Shown piece after piece: positions 16,284-24,944 of a DNA stretch of 35,637 bases; the first letter of the stretch is position 1; each line of letters starts with the position of its first letter. Position numbers and translations under genes: made by a program. A model generated the notes under the pieces. The model made no database searches. It was not told the origin of the DNA and saw nothing but the letters and a program-made list of their open reading frames with translations. This DNA is from Candidatus Acetothermia bacterium JdFR-48. GTDB lineage: Bacteria; Bipolaricaulota; Bipolaricaulia; Bipolaricaulales; Bipolaricaulaceae. The stretch lies in assembly GCA_002011425.1 (NCBI GenBank), contig MTNJ01000030.1, positions 11,695 through 47,331 of the forward strand. Direction: 5' to 3'.

Positions 16284-16799
16284 ACAAATGAGCGACAGAG
16301 ATACTCTTCTCAAATATTTTTGACTAACTACGTATTGATAGCAGTGTTTCATTTAGTGATTGCGAGATGTCCCGTGAGGATAACCTTATGCCGCAGCTGA
16401 CGGTGAAGAGATGGACCCCGGGTTAAGGTGATAAAGGTTTGGGTTAGAAGTCGATGAAGGGGGCACAAGGCCTTTACAAGGCGCACGCTTTCAGAAGAGA
16501 TGATCAGGGAACGCTTTACCACACTGGCTCAACCGACATCCTGAACCATCCTGGATCATCCCCGCTAGAGCCTGCCCCACAAGGTGACACGGACGTCCGC
16601 CACTGACACGCGTTGGTGGACTCATGGATATTCCGTAAGAGGGAGTGTGAGGAGTAATGGAGGCTCCGTACGTGGCGACGAGCCGGCTTCGCGGGCCAGT
16701 CAGCTGAAACCAACGCCTTGGATCCTTAATTTATTTGGCTAATCTCCGTTCCAAGGGCTACAATCTTTAGGGTGGATTTCTGTAGGGAGAGGTGAGGGC
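16284..16799. other. Gene-less 0.5-kb stretch, possibly a degraded element or structured RNA
   Basis: No convincing reading frame is present on either strand; the 65-codon minus-strand frame at 16516-16713 lacks a ribosome site and any recognisable pattern. Several stems can be drawn: GTCCGCCA (16595-16602) with TGGTGGAC (16614-16621), and GGCTC (16662-16666) with GAGCC (16680-16684). The stretch becomes GC-rich again after the AT-rich methyltransferase. A promoter for the next gene lies at its right end. No known RNA family could be matched by eye. Confidence 0.4.
16735..16764 (+). promoter_or_regulatory. Candidate promoter of the beta-helix gene
   Basis: TTGGCT (16735-16740), 18-nt spacer, TACAAT (16759-16764). 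Initiation near 16771 would leave a leader of about 29 nt containing GGAGAGGTGAG before the GTG start at 16800. Confidence 0.45.
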
Positions 16800-17755
16800 G
16801 TGCCAAAGTTCTCTCGTCATTGTCTCATAGAGGTGTGCGTACTAGTGGCCCTTTTGTCCCTTATGTGGACATGCGGACTTCACAACGAGGCTATAGCGCA
16901 AGAACGGGTACGATGCGCGGTGATGGTCAACCCCGGGGAGTCAATCCAGGCGGCCATCGATAGGGCGGAAGAGGGCATGGTGATCTGTCTGGCCGAAGGA
17001 GTATGGGAGGAGAACATCAAAATCGAGAGGTCACTGACTCTACGGGGAACAGGTCGCGAACGGACGGTCATCAAAGGGGTTCAAGAAGGCCTTCCGGTGG
17101 TTTGGATCACGGACTCGGGAGATGCCCAAACGGTCTCGGTCGGGATTGAGGAATTGATGATCACCGGGGGCGTGGGCGAATGTGCCGACAGGGAAAGGTT
17201 AATCTGCCCCAGCGGCCTGCTGATTCAAGGCAAGGCCTGGGTGGAGGTCGTTGATTGCTTTATCTCCCTGACCGCGCTGCATGGGGTCCGAGTAAATCTA
17301 GGACAGGTGAAAATCATCGACTCTACCATCTCCAGGAACAAGCGCGATGGCCTCGTAGTGGTGTCAGGCCAAGCCACCCTCACTGGCGCCACCATCTCCG
17401 GCAACGGCCTTTTCGGGATTAGGCTCTGGGGTTCGGCTCAGCTAATGATCACCGGCTCCATGGTCCATGGAAACAGTGGGATGGCATCCAGCTAGCGCGT
17501 TCATCTCGGGCAATTATCGTGGAGACCAAGATCACCGCCAACGGGGGCTACGGCGTTGCCCTCTTCCAGCGGCCTTGTCACCAGATCGATTGGACTTTCA
17601 CCGGTCGTGTCTCCGGCCAGCTGAACACCATTCCCGGCCCGGGTGAGCCTGAGGGCAACCGAAAGGGCGCCATCTGTCCTGAAGAGTTGGTCTTTTTGAT
17701 GACCGAAGAGGGCGGGGAGTACACACCGGGGCTGTCAGCCGGCGACCACACGTGA
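16800..17755 (+). pseudogene. Secreted right-handed beta-helix protein, frameshifted
   Basis: The first frame (231 codons, GTG at 16800, preceded by GGAGAGGTGAG) has a signal peptide ending near NEAIAQ. It continues with beta-helix repeats: SIQAAIDRAEEGMVICLAEG, TLRGTGRERTVIKG, RVNLGQVKIIDSTISRNKRD, TLTGATISGNGLFGIRLWG. It stops at 17495. Dropping one base near 17482 (AACAGTGGGATGG) lets the helix continue in another frame as DGIQLARSSRAIIVETKITA and on to a stop at 17755, about 317 codons in all. One missing nucleotide therefore splits the gene, either by mutation or by a sequence error. The family includes pectate-lyase-like and NosD-like surface proteins. Confidence 0.75.
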
Positions 17756-17908
17756 TGCCACGGCGGAGTCCAAGGACCAGATGGCTTGTTAGGTGCCCAA
17801 GGTGACGTCCACGCGCAGGAAACAGGGGATAAGCGCAGACGCATTCCGATTACTCCGAATCCCGGATGTACCTGAGCCCTCCTTTGGGAAGAGGCATGCA
17901 TACCGTGT

Positions 17909-18295
17909 CTAATCGTGCGAATACTGGATCGCGGAGATGATGGCCCCTTGGGGGTCCTGGAAGGTGCAGAACCTCCCCACATCGGGGATATCGGTCGGGG
18001 GGACCAGGATGCGGCCACCCAGCTTCTGCACTTTCTCCGCCACCGCGTCCACATCGCGCACCGTCACGTAGGCCATCCAGTGCGGCGGGGTTCCCGGTGG
18101 GACGTCGGGGGGCATAGCCATCATCCCGCCCACCGATTGGCCTCCGGCCTTGATCACCGTGTAGGTTCCCTCGGGCATAGGGCTCTCGGTCAGCTCCCAT
18201 CCGAACACTTCACGGTAGAAAATCTTGGCCCCTTCTACATCTGCGGTCACGAGCTCCACCCAACTGAAATCACCATGGGTCTTGAACCGGTCCAC
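17909..18295 (-). CDS. VOC-superfamily (glyoxalase/bleomycin-resistance-like) protein
   Basis: Small protein of 128 aa with the beta-alpha-beta-beta-beta vicinal-oxygen-chelate fold in tandem: FSWVELVTADVEGAKIFYRE, then FGWELTESPM and YTVIKAGGQSVGGMM, and in the second half WMAYVTVRDVDAVAEKVQKL, GGRILVPPTDIPDVGRFCTF and QDPQGAIISAIQY. Metal-binding candidates are E18 or so in the first module and the glutamine/acidic positions of the second. The GTG at 18295 is chosen because GGAGG lies 8 nt upstream; two GTGs further up overlap that site. This COG3324-like group is commonly of unknown substrate. It is a stand-alone gene between two damaged ones. Confidence 0.87.
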   Translation of the reverse strand: MDRFKTHGDFSWVELVTADVEGAKIFYREVFGWELTESPMPEGTYTVIKAGGQSVGGMMAMPPDVPPGTPPHWMAYVTVRDVDAVAEKVQKLGGRILVPPTDIPDVGRFCTFQDPQGAIISAIQYSHD

Positions 18296-18576
18296 TAACA
18301 CCACCTCCTCGGAGCAAGTAGCCCATTCTAACGATAATCTGCTGGCAAGACATAGACCGTTTACTCAGGATACTTCCCCAGCTCGATCCGAATCAAGCCA
18401 GGGGGCACCCCGCCGTACCACAGTCGATGTAGGGCCGACACAGAACGTCGGTAGGAATCTCCAACCCTCTCCACGGAAATAGAGCATATCCACCGACGGC
18501 CAACGAGCTCGCTTGCGGTGTGTAAGCTCTTCCTTAAGCTTTAGCTGAAAGCGGAGATGAAAACCTGAACTAAGGG

Positions 18577-19329
18577 GTGTGGGTGCGCTCGATAGAGGAG
18601 GGCCGTAGTTGGCTGAAAGCCACGGAATGGAGCGTGGACATCGAGACTGACCAACGGAAGGGCATTCCTGCACCGTCTCTGCAGGAGCCGGCTCCCGAGG
18701 GAACGGAACTCATCGAACTCGTTCCCCCTCATCACATTTCGTTGGGTGAGATGCCTCTGCGTGAAGTCATCGCCCGCCGCCGCAGCCGGCGGAGATTCTC
18801 CCCCGACCCCCTCTCCTTCGTGGAGCTTTCCTTCCTGCTTTGGGCGACCCAGGGGGTGCATCAGGTGGTCCGGGAAGGTGTGGCTACTTTGAGGAGCGTT
18901 CCCTCCGCCGGGGCCCGCCACCCTTTCGAAACTTACCTCTCCGTGCATCGAATTGAGGGCCTGAAGCCGGGGGTCTACCGCTATCTCCCCCTGGATCACA
19001 AGCTCCTTCTTGTCAGGGAGGACTCCGAGCTCCCGGGAAAGATCGCCGAGGCCGCGTTGGGACAGGTGTTCGTGGGGGAAGCGGCCGTTGTCTTCGTATG
19101 GGCCGCGGTGCCGTACAGGACCGAATGGCGCTACTCCACTCGTTCCCACAAGGTGATCGCCATCGATGCTGGCCACGTCTGTCAGAACCTGTACCTGGCG
19201 GCGGAGTCCATCGGGGCCGGCGCCTGCGCCGTGGCCGCCTATTCACAAAGCGCCATGGATGAGCTCTTGGGGATCGACGGGGAGGAGCAGTTCACCGTCT
19301 ATCTCGCCCCGGTAGGGAAGCTCCCCTGA
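18577..19329 (+). CDS. SagB-type nitroreductase-family dehydrogenase
   Basis: FMN-dependent oxidoreductase of 250 aa. It has the N-terminal SagB-like stretch WLKATEWSVDIETDQRKGIP, then the nitroreductase core: LREVIARRRSRRRFSPDPLS, FLLWATQGVHQ, the FMN-contacting SVPSAGARHPFETYL, and HVCQNLYLAAESIGAGACAV. Relatives oxidise azolines in peptide natural products or act as general nitroreductases. No peptide precursor or cyclodehydratase gene is adjacent, so a role in microcin-like maturation is not supported here. The start is GTG at 18577, with a GTG at 18583 better placed behind AAGGGG. It is intact although both flanking genes are broken. Confidence 0.85.
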   Translation: MWVRSIEEGRSWLKATEWSVDIETDQRKGIPAPSLQEPAPEGTELIELVPPHHISLGEMPLREVIARRRSRRRFSPDPLSFVELSFLLWATQGVHQVVREGVATLRSVPSAGARHPFETYLSVHRIEGLKPGVYRYLPLDHKLLLVREDSELPGKIAEAALGQVFVGEAAVVFVWAAVPYRTEWRYSTRSHKVIAIDAGHVCQNLYLAAESIGAGACAVAAYSQSAMDELLGIDGEEQFTVYLAPVGKLP

Positions 19330-19533
19330 GCGGGTTGTGCGCGACTTTACCGCGAGACCGGAGAGCCGTTCATCCACTGCCGCCGGGGTCGACGCTGGGT
19401 CTTTCCAGATGGAGAAACACTTACGGTCGAGACTGCGATCCAAGGAATCCCGTTCGCATCAGGTGTATCGTGGGCGAGGTGGGAAGACCCGTTGGCGGTC
19501 GAACCTTGAGGATCCACCGATGGAAACGAGGAG
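19330..19533 (+). other. Spacer with a short open stretch in frame with the nitroreductase gene
   Basis: Directly after the nitroreductase stop the same frame stays open for about 59 codons (for example RLYRETGEPFIHCRRGRRW, then VFPDGETLTVET) and ends with TGA near 19510. It has no start codon with a ribosome site, and the words look protein-like but match no family I know. It may be a remnant of a lost small gene or chance. Confidence 0.25.
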
Positions 19534-20902
19534 GTGTGTCCATCAGCGACGCACCGGATATCCTGCATCGCCGTGCTGTTCTCCATGGCGGGATCGCTTC
19601 CCCTGGCGACTCTCGTGGGATGCCTGTCACCCGAGCCCGTTCCCGGCGGGGCCACGGCGGTGACCTGGATACCGTCGGAGGCGGCCCCGGGGCAGGGGAT
19701 CGTGATCCGTTTGGTCTGGCCAGAACTCCCCCGTTACCCCGAGGGGACAGCGGTGGTGGAGGTACCGGGGGCGCACCTCCCCGGCGGGACGGAGCTGCCC
19801 CGGAACCTGGCGCGGGATTCCTCCCTGTCCCAGGGCTTGGTCCAGGTCACGTTCGCCTTCCCCGGCGGCGGTAGGCCCCCCGTTTCAGTCCAGCGACACC
19901 TACGATCACCGGGACCTCGATTCCCTCAAAGCCCTGCGGGATGTAGTACGGTTCTTGCGGGGCGAGCTTCCGGACGTGGATGGATGCCACACCTTCGACA
20001 TCCTCACCGTACCCGGTGCTGCAGGTGGGCGTTGTCGGCTCTTCCAACGGGTGGAACACGGCGGTGGTGGCCCTGGGCCTCTTCGGGACCGGATGGAGGT
20101 GGACTGGTACGTGGGCTGGGAGAACCCGACCGGGGTGCAGTTCACCACGGTGGACCTCGGCCTCCCGGGGCCATCCCCTCCCCTCTTACCGCCCTGCTCA
20201 TGTCGGAACATCCCGGACGGAGCCGAATGTGACGTGGATTACGCCCGTCTTACCTGGGATCCCACGGTGATCTTCCGGGGCTGGGGGGCCCCAGGGGCGC
20301 GGTATCCGGGGCGTTCTATACCATGGCCTAAACGGGAACGGCCGCTATGATGGCGGTGACTATATGCTGGGTGCCTACCCCGGGACCTTCGCGGGAATGG
20401 AGAAGCGGGTCTACTCCACCGCGGCCCTGGAGGCGGTGGTGGAAAGGGGGCTGATCGAACTCTGGCCTGCCGATGTGGCCACCCTGCAGGAGGCGCGGTC
20501 CTATTGGGCCATCCGCGACATGAGCCGATATTACGACGAGGTCATGAACAGGCTCCCGAAACTTTGGCCATCGTGATCGGCTCCGTCCGGGACCACGTCC
20601 AGGCCGCGCCGGACCATTCCCACGTACTGCTCCAGTACCGCGGTTGGCATGATACCGGCATGCGGTGGATCCGGCTCAACCCCGATGCCTCTTACGTGGG
20701 GCTCCTCCTCCCCCGGCTCGCGCGGGCGGTGGACAACCTGGCCAACGTTCAGGTAGCCTGTGCAGATATCGTGGGGATGCTAGAGCCGGGGGAGATCCCC
20801 AACTCCCTTACCACGGCTGCGGCTGCCTTGGAGCTATCCGATCGGGGCCATTACGGAAGCTGGCCCCTGGACCTGGAGGGCCCCTTGACCGCGTCCCCTT
20901 AA
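19534..20902 (+). pseudogene. Alpha/beta-hydrolase-like lipoprotein gene broken by about five frameshifts
   Basis: Protein-like segments follow one another in different frames and together give roughly 450 residues. Frame 1 from about 19534 carries a lipoprotein signal (ATLVGC) and GIVIRLVWPELPRYPEGTAV. Frame 2 from about 19871 has GPPFQSSDTYDHRDLDSLKA. Frame 3 near 20005-20080 has VLQVGVVGSSNGWNTAVVAL, containing the nucleophile motif GSSNG. Frame 2 again carries DRMEVDWYVGWENPTGVQF. Frame 3 from about 20300 reads YHGLNGNGRYDGGDY. Frame 2 from about 20570 runs to the stop, with LAIVIGSVRDHVQAAPDHS. The shifts fall in G/C-rich runs. Either the gene has decayed or the assembly contains several indel errors. 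Confidence 0.75.
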
Positions 20903-20927
20903 CGGCGAGAGATCGGATGGGAGGAGT

Positions 20928-21941
20928 TCAGTCCTCGAGGTGCTCGTAGAAGGCGCGGGGGGCGAGCTCGGGGAAGTCCCCACAGCGCGCGAGATGTCGG
21001 CGGATATCCAAACACAGATGACACTTTGAGACGTAGCCCTCCTCACGCTCCCGATATCCGTGCTCGATCCCGAGCCGGTAGAGCTCCCCGAGGTCGGTGA
21101 GGAGCGCCCGCAGGACCCGATATCTTCCCGGACCCGATCCCGCGCGGATCCCCTCGAGGTCCCGGGCGTCGCCCAGGGAGAGCCCGGCGCAGAAGCCGGG
21201 GACGAAGTTGCAGTAGTTATCCACGTGCACATGCCAGTCACGCAGGAGATCTCCTCGGCATGAAAACCCGAAGAAACGCCGCGCAGGGTATTTCGGGAAG
21301 AGATACGCCAGCTTATAGACCGCCCGGCCGTTCAGGAGGAGCTCACCGTAAGCGAGGCCGTACCCGATGCGGAGATATTCCTCAAAAGGGAGAGTCCCCT
21401 CGATCCCCAGCCGGGAGAACTCCCGGAAGAAAATCCCCTGGTAGACGAGGACGCCACGGGGGCCGAAGATCTCCATGGCCACCCGCACCACCCGTTTTGT
21501 CCTTTCAAAGGGAACGTGTTCGAGGAGGAACGGGTTCACGCTGATGAGGATCCCCCGCAGGCCTACAGCTCTGAGCTCCCGGAGGCGCTCGCGGGTTAGG
21601 CGGTCGTTCACGCACCAGAAGGAGTTCGTCTCGACGAAGATCCCGGGGATCCCGAGCCCGGAGGCGATCCGCACGAGTTCCACCAGCAACTCGAAGTTCA
21701 AGAACGGTTCACCTCCAGTGAAGTGAAGGCCTTCGTTCACTCCCACGGGTGCATCGGGCGGGTAGCGGCCTCGCATCGAGGCGGCGAGCCCCGCGAGCGC
21801 CCGCTCCGCGGCCTCGATCGAGAGCCAGTCCGCCGGCCACCGCGGGGAACAGGCGTAAAGGCAGTGCCTGCAGGCCCCACTACATTTATAAGAGAGGAAA
21901 ATTCCCGCCGAACGAGGATGTGGCATAGCGATCATTTTCAC
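20928..21941 (-). CDS. Radical SAM protein with C-terminal cysteine cluster
   Basis: A 337-aa iron-sulfur enzyme. The radical SAM cluster motif is C20-x3-C24-x2-C27 (YKCSGACRHCLYAC), followed by the SAM-binding HFTGGEPFLNFELLVELV near residue 73 and IFVETNSFW, ILISVNPFL strands of the partial TIM barrel. Further cysteines (FSCRGD, NYCNFVPGFC, KCHLCLDIRRHLARC) suggest an extra SPASM-like cluster. The GTG start at 21941 lies 5 nt after GGAG. It stands alone, with the broken hydrolase gene converging on it and the DegT operon divergent, so no partner reveals its substrate. Such enzymes modify peptides or transfer activating groups. Confidence 0.85.
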   Translation of the reverse strand: MKMIAMPHPRSAGIFLSYKCSGACRHCLYACSPRWPADWLSIEAAERALAGLAASMRGRYPPDAPVGVNEGLHFTGGEPFLNFELLVELVRIASGLGIPGIFVETNSFWCVNDRLTRERLRELRAVGLRGILISVNPFLLEHVPFERTKRVVRVAMEIFGPRGVLVYQGIFFREFSRLGIEGTLPFEEYLRIGYGLAYGELLLNGRAVYKLAYLFPKYPARRFFGFSCRGDLLRDWHVHVDNYCNFVPGFCAGLSLGDARDLEGIRAGSGPGRYRVLRALLTDLGELYRLGIEHGYREREEGYVSKCHLCLDIRRHLARCGDFPELAPRAFYEHLED

Positions 21942-21999
21942 AAATTCTCCTTTAACAAAATAAGGTTAAACGCTCTGGCATCTTCTGCAATTGCTATCA

Positions 22000-22013
22000 C
22001 GAAAATATTTTCG
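22000..22013. promoter_or_regulatory. 14-bp perfect palindrome between divergent genes
   Basis: CGAAAATATTTTCG is fully self-complementary. It lies 59 nt upstream of the radical SAM start and 18 nt upstream of the -35 box of the DegT promoter. It could be a regulator site for either gene; no promoter could be assigned to the radical SAM side. Confidence 0.4.
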
Positions 22014-22030
22014 AACCATGAATGTAGGGA

Positions 22031-22059
22031 TTGACAGCCACTTCCTCCCTCATTAGAAT
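22031..22059 (+). promoter_or_regulatory. Sigma-70-type promoter of the DegT operon
   Basis: TTGACA (22031-22036), 17-nt spacer, TAGAAT (22054-22059): a near-consensus promoter. It reads into the aminotransferase gene, with initiation expected near 22066 inside the operator. Confidence 0.8.
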
Positions 22060-22063
22060 GATC

Positions 22064-22079
22064 TTGCTAACGTTTTCAA
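22064..22079. promoter_or_regulatory. LacI-family operator TTGCTAACGTTTTCAA
   Basis: Interrupted palindrome TTG-nn-AACGTT-nn-CAA with central CG, the LacI/GalR operator form. It covers the predicted transcription start of the DegT operon, a position that suits repression. The regulator may be the LacI protein encoded at 28706 or another. Confidence 0.6.
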
Positions 22080-22096
22080 GAAAGGAGGAGATCTGT

Positions 22097-23425
22097 TTGG
22101 GTCATTTGGCCATAAATGGTGGTACTCCTGTTTTGTCTTCAAATAGGCTATCCCCTTGGCCTCAATTAACTTATAAAGATCGGGAGTTAGTAAATCAAGT
22201 TTTGGAATCCGGAATTCTCGCTGGAGCATTTGCCCCTCAGGTCAAGGTCCTCCAGGAAGAGGTTGCCAAATATCTCGGCGTCAAACATTGTATCGCCGTA
22301 AACAGCGGCACCGCTGCATTACATATGGCGGTAGCTGCAGCGGGTGTGGGCCCGGGAGACGAGATCATCACCAGTGCCTTTTCATTCTTGGCTTCTGCTA
22401 CTGCTGCAATGCACCAAGGGGGAATCCCCGTGTTTGTGGACATTGATCCCAAGACCCATAATCTAGATCCTCGGAGGATCGAGGAAAAACTTTCGGAGAA
22501 CACAAAAGCTATAATTGCTGTCCACATCCAAGGACTTCCAGCTGATATGGACGAGATCCGCGCCATCGCGGACAAATACAAACTCGTTCTCATTGAGGAT
22601 GCTGCCCAGGCTCCAGGTGCGACATATAAGGGCAGGAAGATAGGGACTCTAGGTGACATTGCCGCCTTCAGCCTGAATCAGACCAAGAACTTCCAGGCCG
22701 GCGAGGGAGGGCTATTCGTCACCGACAACAAAGAATACTGGCTCCGTGCGGATATGGTCCGCATGTTCGGTGAGCAGGTACGCGAAAAAGAGCGCAGATC
22801 CTATGTGGCTCACACGCTGGGATGGAATTACCGCATGCCGGAGCTGACCGCGGCCATTGCTAGGGCACAGCTCGAACGCCTGGACGAGATCAATGAGAAT
22901 GCCCGTCGCAACGCTAAAATTCTCAACGCCGTCCTTGCGGAGATCGACGGCATAGACCCCCCCTTCTGCCCCCCGGACAGGACCCACATCTACCACAAGT
23001 ACCGTGCCCGCCTTCATCCGGAGGTACTCGGGATCAGTGATAAGGACACCGTGTTCCGGGACAAGGTCCTTTTGGCGCTGCAGGCAGAAGGTGTCCCCGC
23101 GGTTCTATGGCAGACATTCCCCTTGCCAGCTAATCCCCTCTTCCAAAAGAAGGAGGGCTTTGGCAAGGGCTTTCCGTGGACCTTCCCCGGGGCAAGGCAA
23201 ATTAACTATGATCTCTCCGAGTATCCAGAGACGCTAAAGCTCTTGAACTCCTCCATCGTGATCGGCTCTGAACGCTACCCCATCTTTGCCCAGTCGGCCG
23301 ACACGGTGGAACTGTGGGGAGAGGCGATCCGCAAGGTCTTTCAAAACCTCGATGAAGTCTTGGAAACGGTGGAGCTTCCGAAGGAAGAGGCCTTCGCCCT
23401 CGGAGAGATAACCTCCCTGCGATAA
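22097..23425 (+). CDS. DegT/DnrJ/EryC1/StrS-family PLP-dependent aminotransferase
   Basis: Sugar/cyclitol aminotransferase of 442 aa. The start is TTG at 22097, 8 nt after AAGGAGG and beginning LGHLAINGGTP; the longer frame begins inside the -35 box and is not a real start. PLP features are NSGTAALHMA (phosphate loop), EDAAQAPGA with D168 for the pyridine nitrogen, and the Schiff-base lysine K197 in SLNQTKNFQAGEGG. The SLNQTKN form is closest to the cyclitol/keto-inositol transaminase branch (StsC-like). First gene of the operon with a sugar-binding protein, permeases, IolG-like dehydrogenase and epimerase. In a catabolic setting it would move an amino group off or onto a keto-cyclitol; that is inference. 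Confidence 0.9.
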   Translation: MGHLAINGGTPVLSSNRLSPWPQLTYKDRELVNQVLESGILAGAFAPQVKVLQEEVAKYLGVKHCIAVNSGTAALHMAVAAAGVGPGDEIITSAFSFLASATAAMHQGGIPVFVDIDPKTHNLDPRRIEEKLSENTKAIIAVHIQGLPADMDEIRAIADKYKLVLIEDAAQAPGATYKGRKIGTLGDIAAFSLNQTKNFQAGEGGLFVTDNKEYWLRADMVRMFGEQVREKERRSYVAHTLGWNYRMPELTAAIARAQLERLDEINENARRNAKILNAVLAEIDGIDPPFCPPDRTHIYHKYRARLHPEVLGISDKDTVFRDKVLLALQAEGVPAVLWQTFPLPANPLFQKKEGFGKGFPWTFPGARQINYDLSEYPETLKLLNSSIVIGSERYPIFAQSADTVELWGEAIRKVFQNLDEVLETVELPKEEAFALGEITSLR

Positions 23426-23443
23426 CGAGAAAGGGGGTGGTAA
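23426..23443 (+). repeat. Copy 2 of the AAAGGGGGTGRTA element upstream of a binding-protein gene
   Basis: CGAGAAAGGGGGTGGTAA begins one base after the aminotransferase stop. It matches 17 of 18 bases of the copy at 29724-29741. The core ends 60 nt before the binding-protein start. Confidence 0.55.
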
Positions 23444-23464
23444 CTAAAAAAGAGATATCGTGCA

Positions 23465-23477
23465 TTCGTTAAACGAA
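23465..23477. promoter_or_regulatory. Palindrome TTCGTTAAACGAA in the leader of the binding-protein gene
   Basis: Six-base arms TTCGTT/AACGAA around a single A. The site is 25 nt before the GTG start and just before the ribosome site, so it could be an internal operator or a small RNA hairpin. Half-site CGAACC overlaps its right end and recurs in the palindrome at 28693. Confidence 0.4.
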
Positions 23478-23502
23478 CCAAACGAAAAGGAGGGTGAGTG
23501 TC

Positions 23503-24930
23503 GTGAAAAAGTGGTTTGTGTTTTTGCTCGGACTTTTGTTCGTCGGGATTGGCGGGCTTGCCGCAGGAAAACCATTCGAAGGGGTCACCATCACCGTAGC
23601 AGTCCACTCCGGTCACCACGCTACTCCGTGGTACATGGAAGCAAAGAACATCAAGAATCTCCTGGGCATTACTCTGAACGTAGTCGAGATTAGTCCCGAA
23701 GAGATGTACTCCCGCGAGCTTCTCGAGCTTTCCGCCCGCACTGGGGCGTTCGACATTGTCCAATACAACTCTGCATGGATCGGTGACTTCGAGCCGTATC
23801 TAGTGCCCCTTGACGACTTCATCATTAAGACCGGGGATGATTTCGCCTTCGGCGACTACCTCCCCGGGTTCCGAAATTTCCACAACATGTGGGGAGGCAA
23901 GATCTACTCCGTGACATTGGATGGTGACACCTTCCTCCTCTACTACCGCAAGGACCTTTTCGAAAACCCCGAAGAGAGGGCTGCGTTCAAGGCCAAGTAC
24001 GGCTATGAGCTTCCAGACCCGCCCAAGACCTGGGATCAGGTCGTGGACCTTGCCGAGTTTTTTACCCGCAAGAAGGGTGACAAGCTCGCTGGCAGCGTCC
24101 TGACCAAGGACTTCTATGGCTATGCCGATCAGGCAAAGCGTGGGCGCGTGTACTACTGGTATCTCTTCCGGTACATCCCCTTCAGCGCACCCAACCCCCA
24201 CTACTTCGATCCCGAGACCTTGGATCCCTTGATCAATTCCCCCGCCGCGGTGGCAGCCCTCGAGAACATGAAGGAGCTCCTCAAATACTCGCCGCCGGGG
24301 GTGCTCGGATGGGAGTGGGATGAGCTCTTCAACGCCGCCATGAAGGATGGTCGGGTGGCCATGTGGATCCACTGGCCCGATGAGGGCCGACGTTTCAACG
24401 AGCTGGCACCCCTGCCCGTTGAGAACCCGCCCACGCCTAAACTAGGCATCGCTCCTACCCCTGGCGTTGTCAAAGACAGCCAATATTACCAGTTCACATT
24501 GGTGGACTCCGCGTGGGTGGCTTCCATTTGTGCTGATAGCAGGAACAAGGAAGCGGCTTGGGCCGTCCTCAACTACATGTTCGGCGCCGGCGCGGTAAGT
24601 TTGAAGTGGGTCATGAGTCCTGACAGTGGTTGGGATCCCAATCGGTACTCCCACGTGAACTCCCCGCTGTGGCGCGCAAAGGTCCCTGGCATTGACAAGT
24701 TCCTGGACACTGAAGTTCAAGCTATGCAGTACGGCTTTCCCTGTCTTAAGATCCCAGGTGCTTTCGAATATATGGACAAACTCGACCTTTATATCTCCAA
24801 GTATCTAGCCGGCGAGATAAGGACCGCGCAGGAAGCACTGGACAAGGTGGCTACTGAGTGGGAAAAGATCACCGAACGGTTTGGACGTGCGTCACAGAAG
24901 GAGTTCTACGCCAAACTGTGGCAGAAGTAG
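23503..24930 (+). CDS. Sugar ABC transporter substrate-binding protein, family 1
   Basis: Secreted binding protein of 475 aa for a CUT1-type sugar importer. The GTG at 23503 is chosen because AGGAGG ends 9 nt upstream; the GTG at 23494 abuts that site. The signal peptide is MKKWFVFLLGLLFVGIGG, with cleavage near AAGK. SBP_bac_1 features are FDIVQYNSAWIGDFEPYLVP, LLYYRKDLFENPEERAAFKA and AMKDGRVAMWIHWPD, a pattern typical of binding proteins for sugars and polyols. It is preceded by the aminotransferase and followed by a hairpin terminator and two permeases. No ATPase gene is present in this operon. Confidence 0.93.
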   Translation: MKKWFVFLLGLLFVGIGGLAAGKPFEGVTITVAVHSGHHATPWYMEAKNIKNLLGITLNVVEISPEEMYSRELLELSARTGAFDIVQYNSAWIGDFEPYLVPLDDFIIKTGDDFAFGDYLPGFRNFHNMWGGKIYSVTLDGDTFLLYYRKDLFENPEERAAFKAKYGYELPDPPKTWDQVVDLAEFFTRKKGDKLAGSVLTKDFYGYADQAKRGRVYYWYLFRYIPFSAPNPHYFDPETLDPLINSPAAVAALENMKELLKYSPPGVLGWEWDELFNAAMKDGRVAMWIHWPDEGRRFNELAPLPVENPPTPKLGIAPTPGVVKDSQYYQFTLVDSAWVASICADSRNKEAAWAVLNYMFGAGAVSLKWVMSPDSGWDPNRYSHVNSPLWRAKVPGIDKFLDTEVQAMQYGFPCLKIPGAFEYMDKLDLYISKYLAGEIRTAQEALDKVATEWEKITERFGRASQKEFYAKLWQK

Positions 24931-24944
24931 GCTTAACTGGAAAT

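Noticed and set aside
16284..16320. Weak stem near GAGATACTCTTCTC followed by ATATTTTT as a terminator of the methyltransferase gene.
   Set aside because: The possible stem is only about four pairs and AT-rich; it is not better than chance in this AT-rich gene end.
16516..16713. 65-codon minus-strand frame as a small protein gene.
   Set aside because: No ribosome site, no recognisable pattern, and the composition resembles translated non-coding DNA.
18577..19329. A thiazole/oxazole-modified microcin cluster around the SagB-like nitroreductase.
   Set aside because: No cyclodehydratase, docking protein, precursor peptide or dedicated exporter is nearby; the radical SAM gene is 1.6 kb away on the other strand with a broken gene between.
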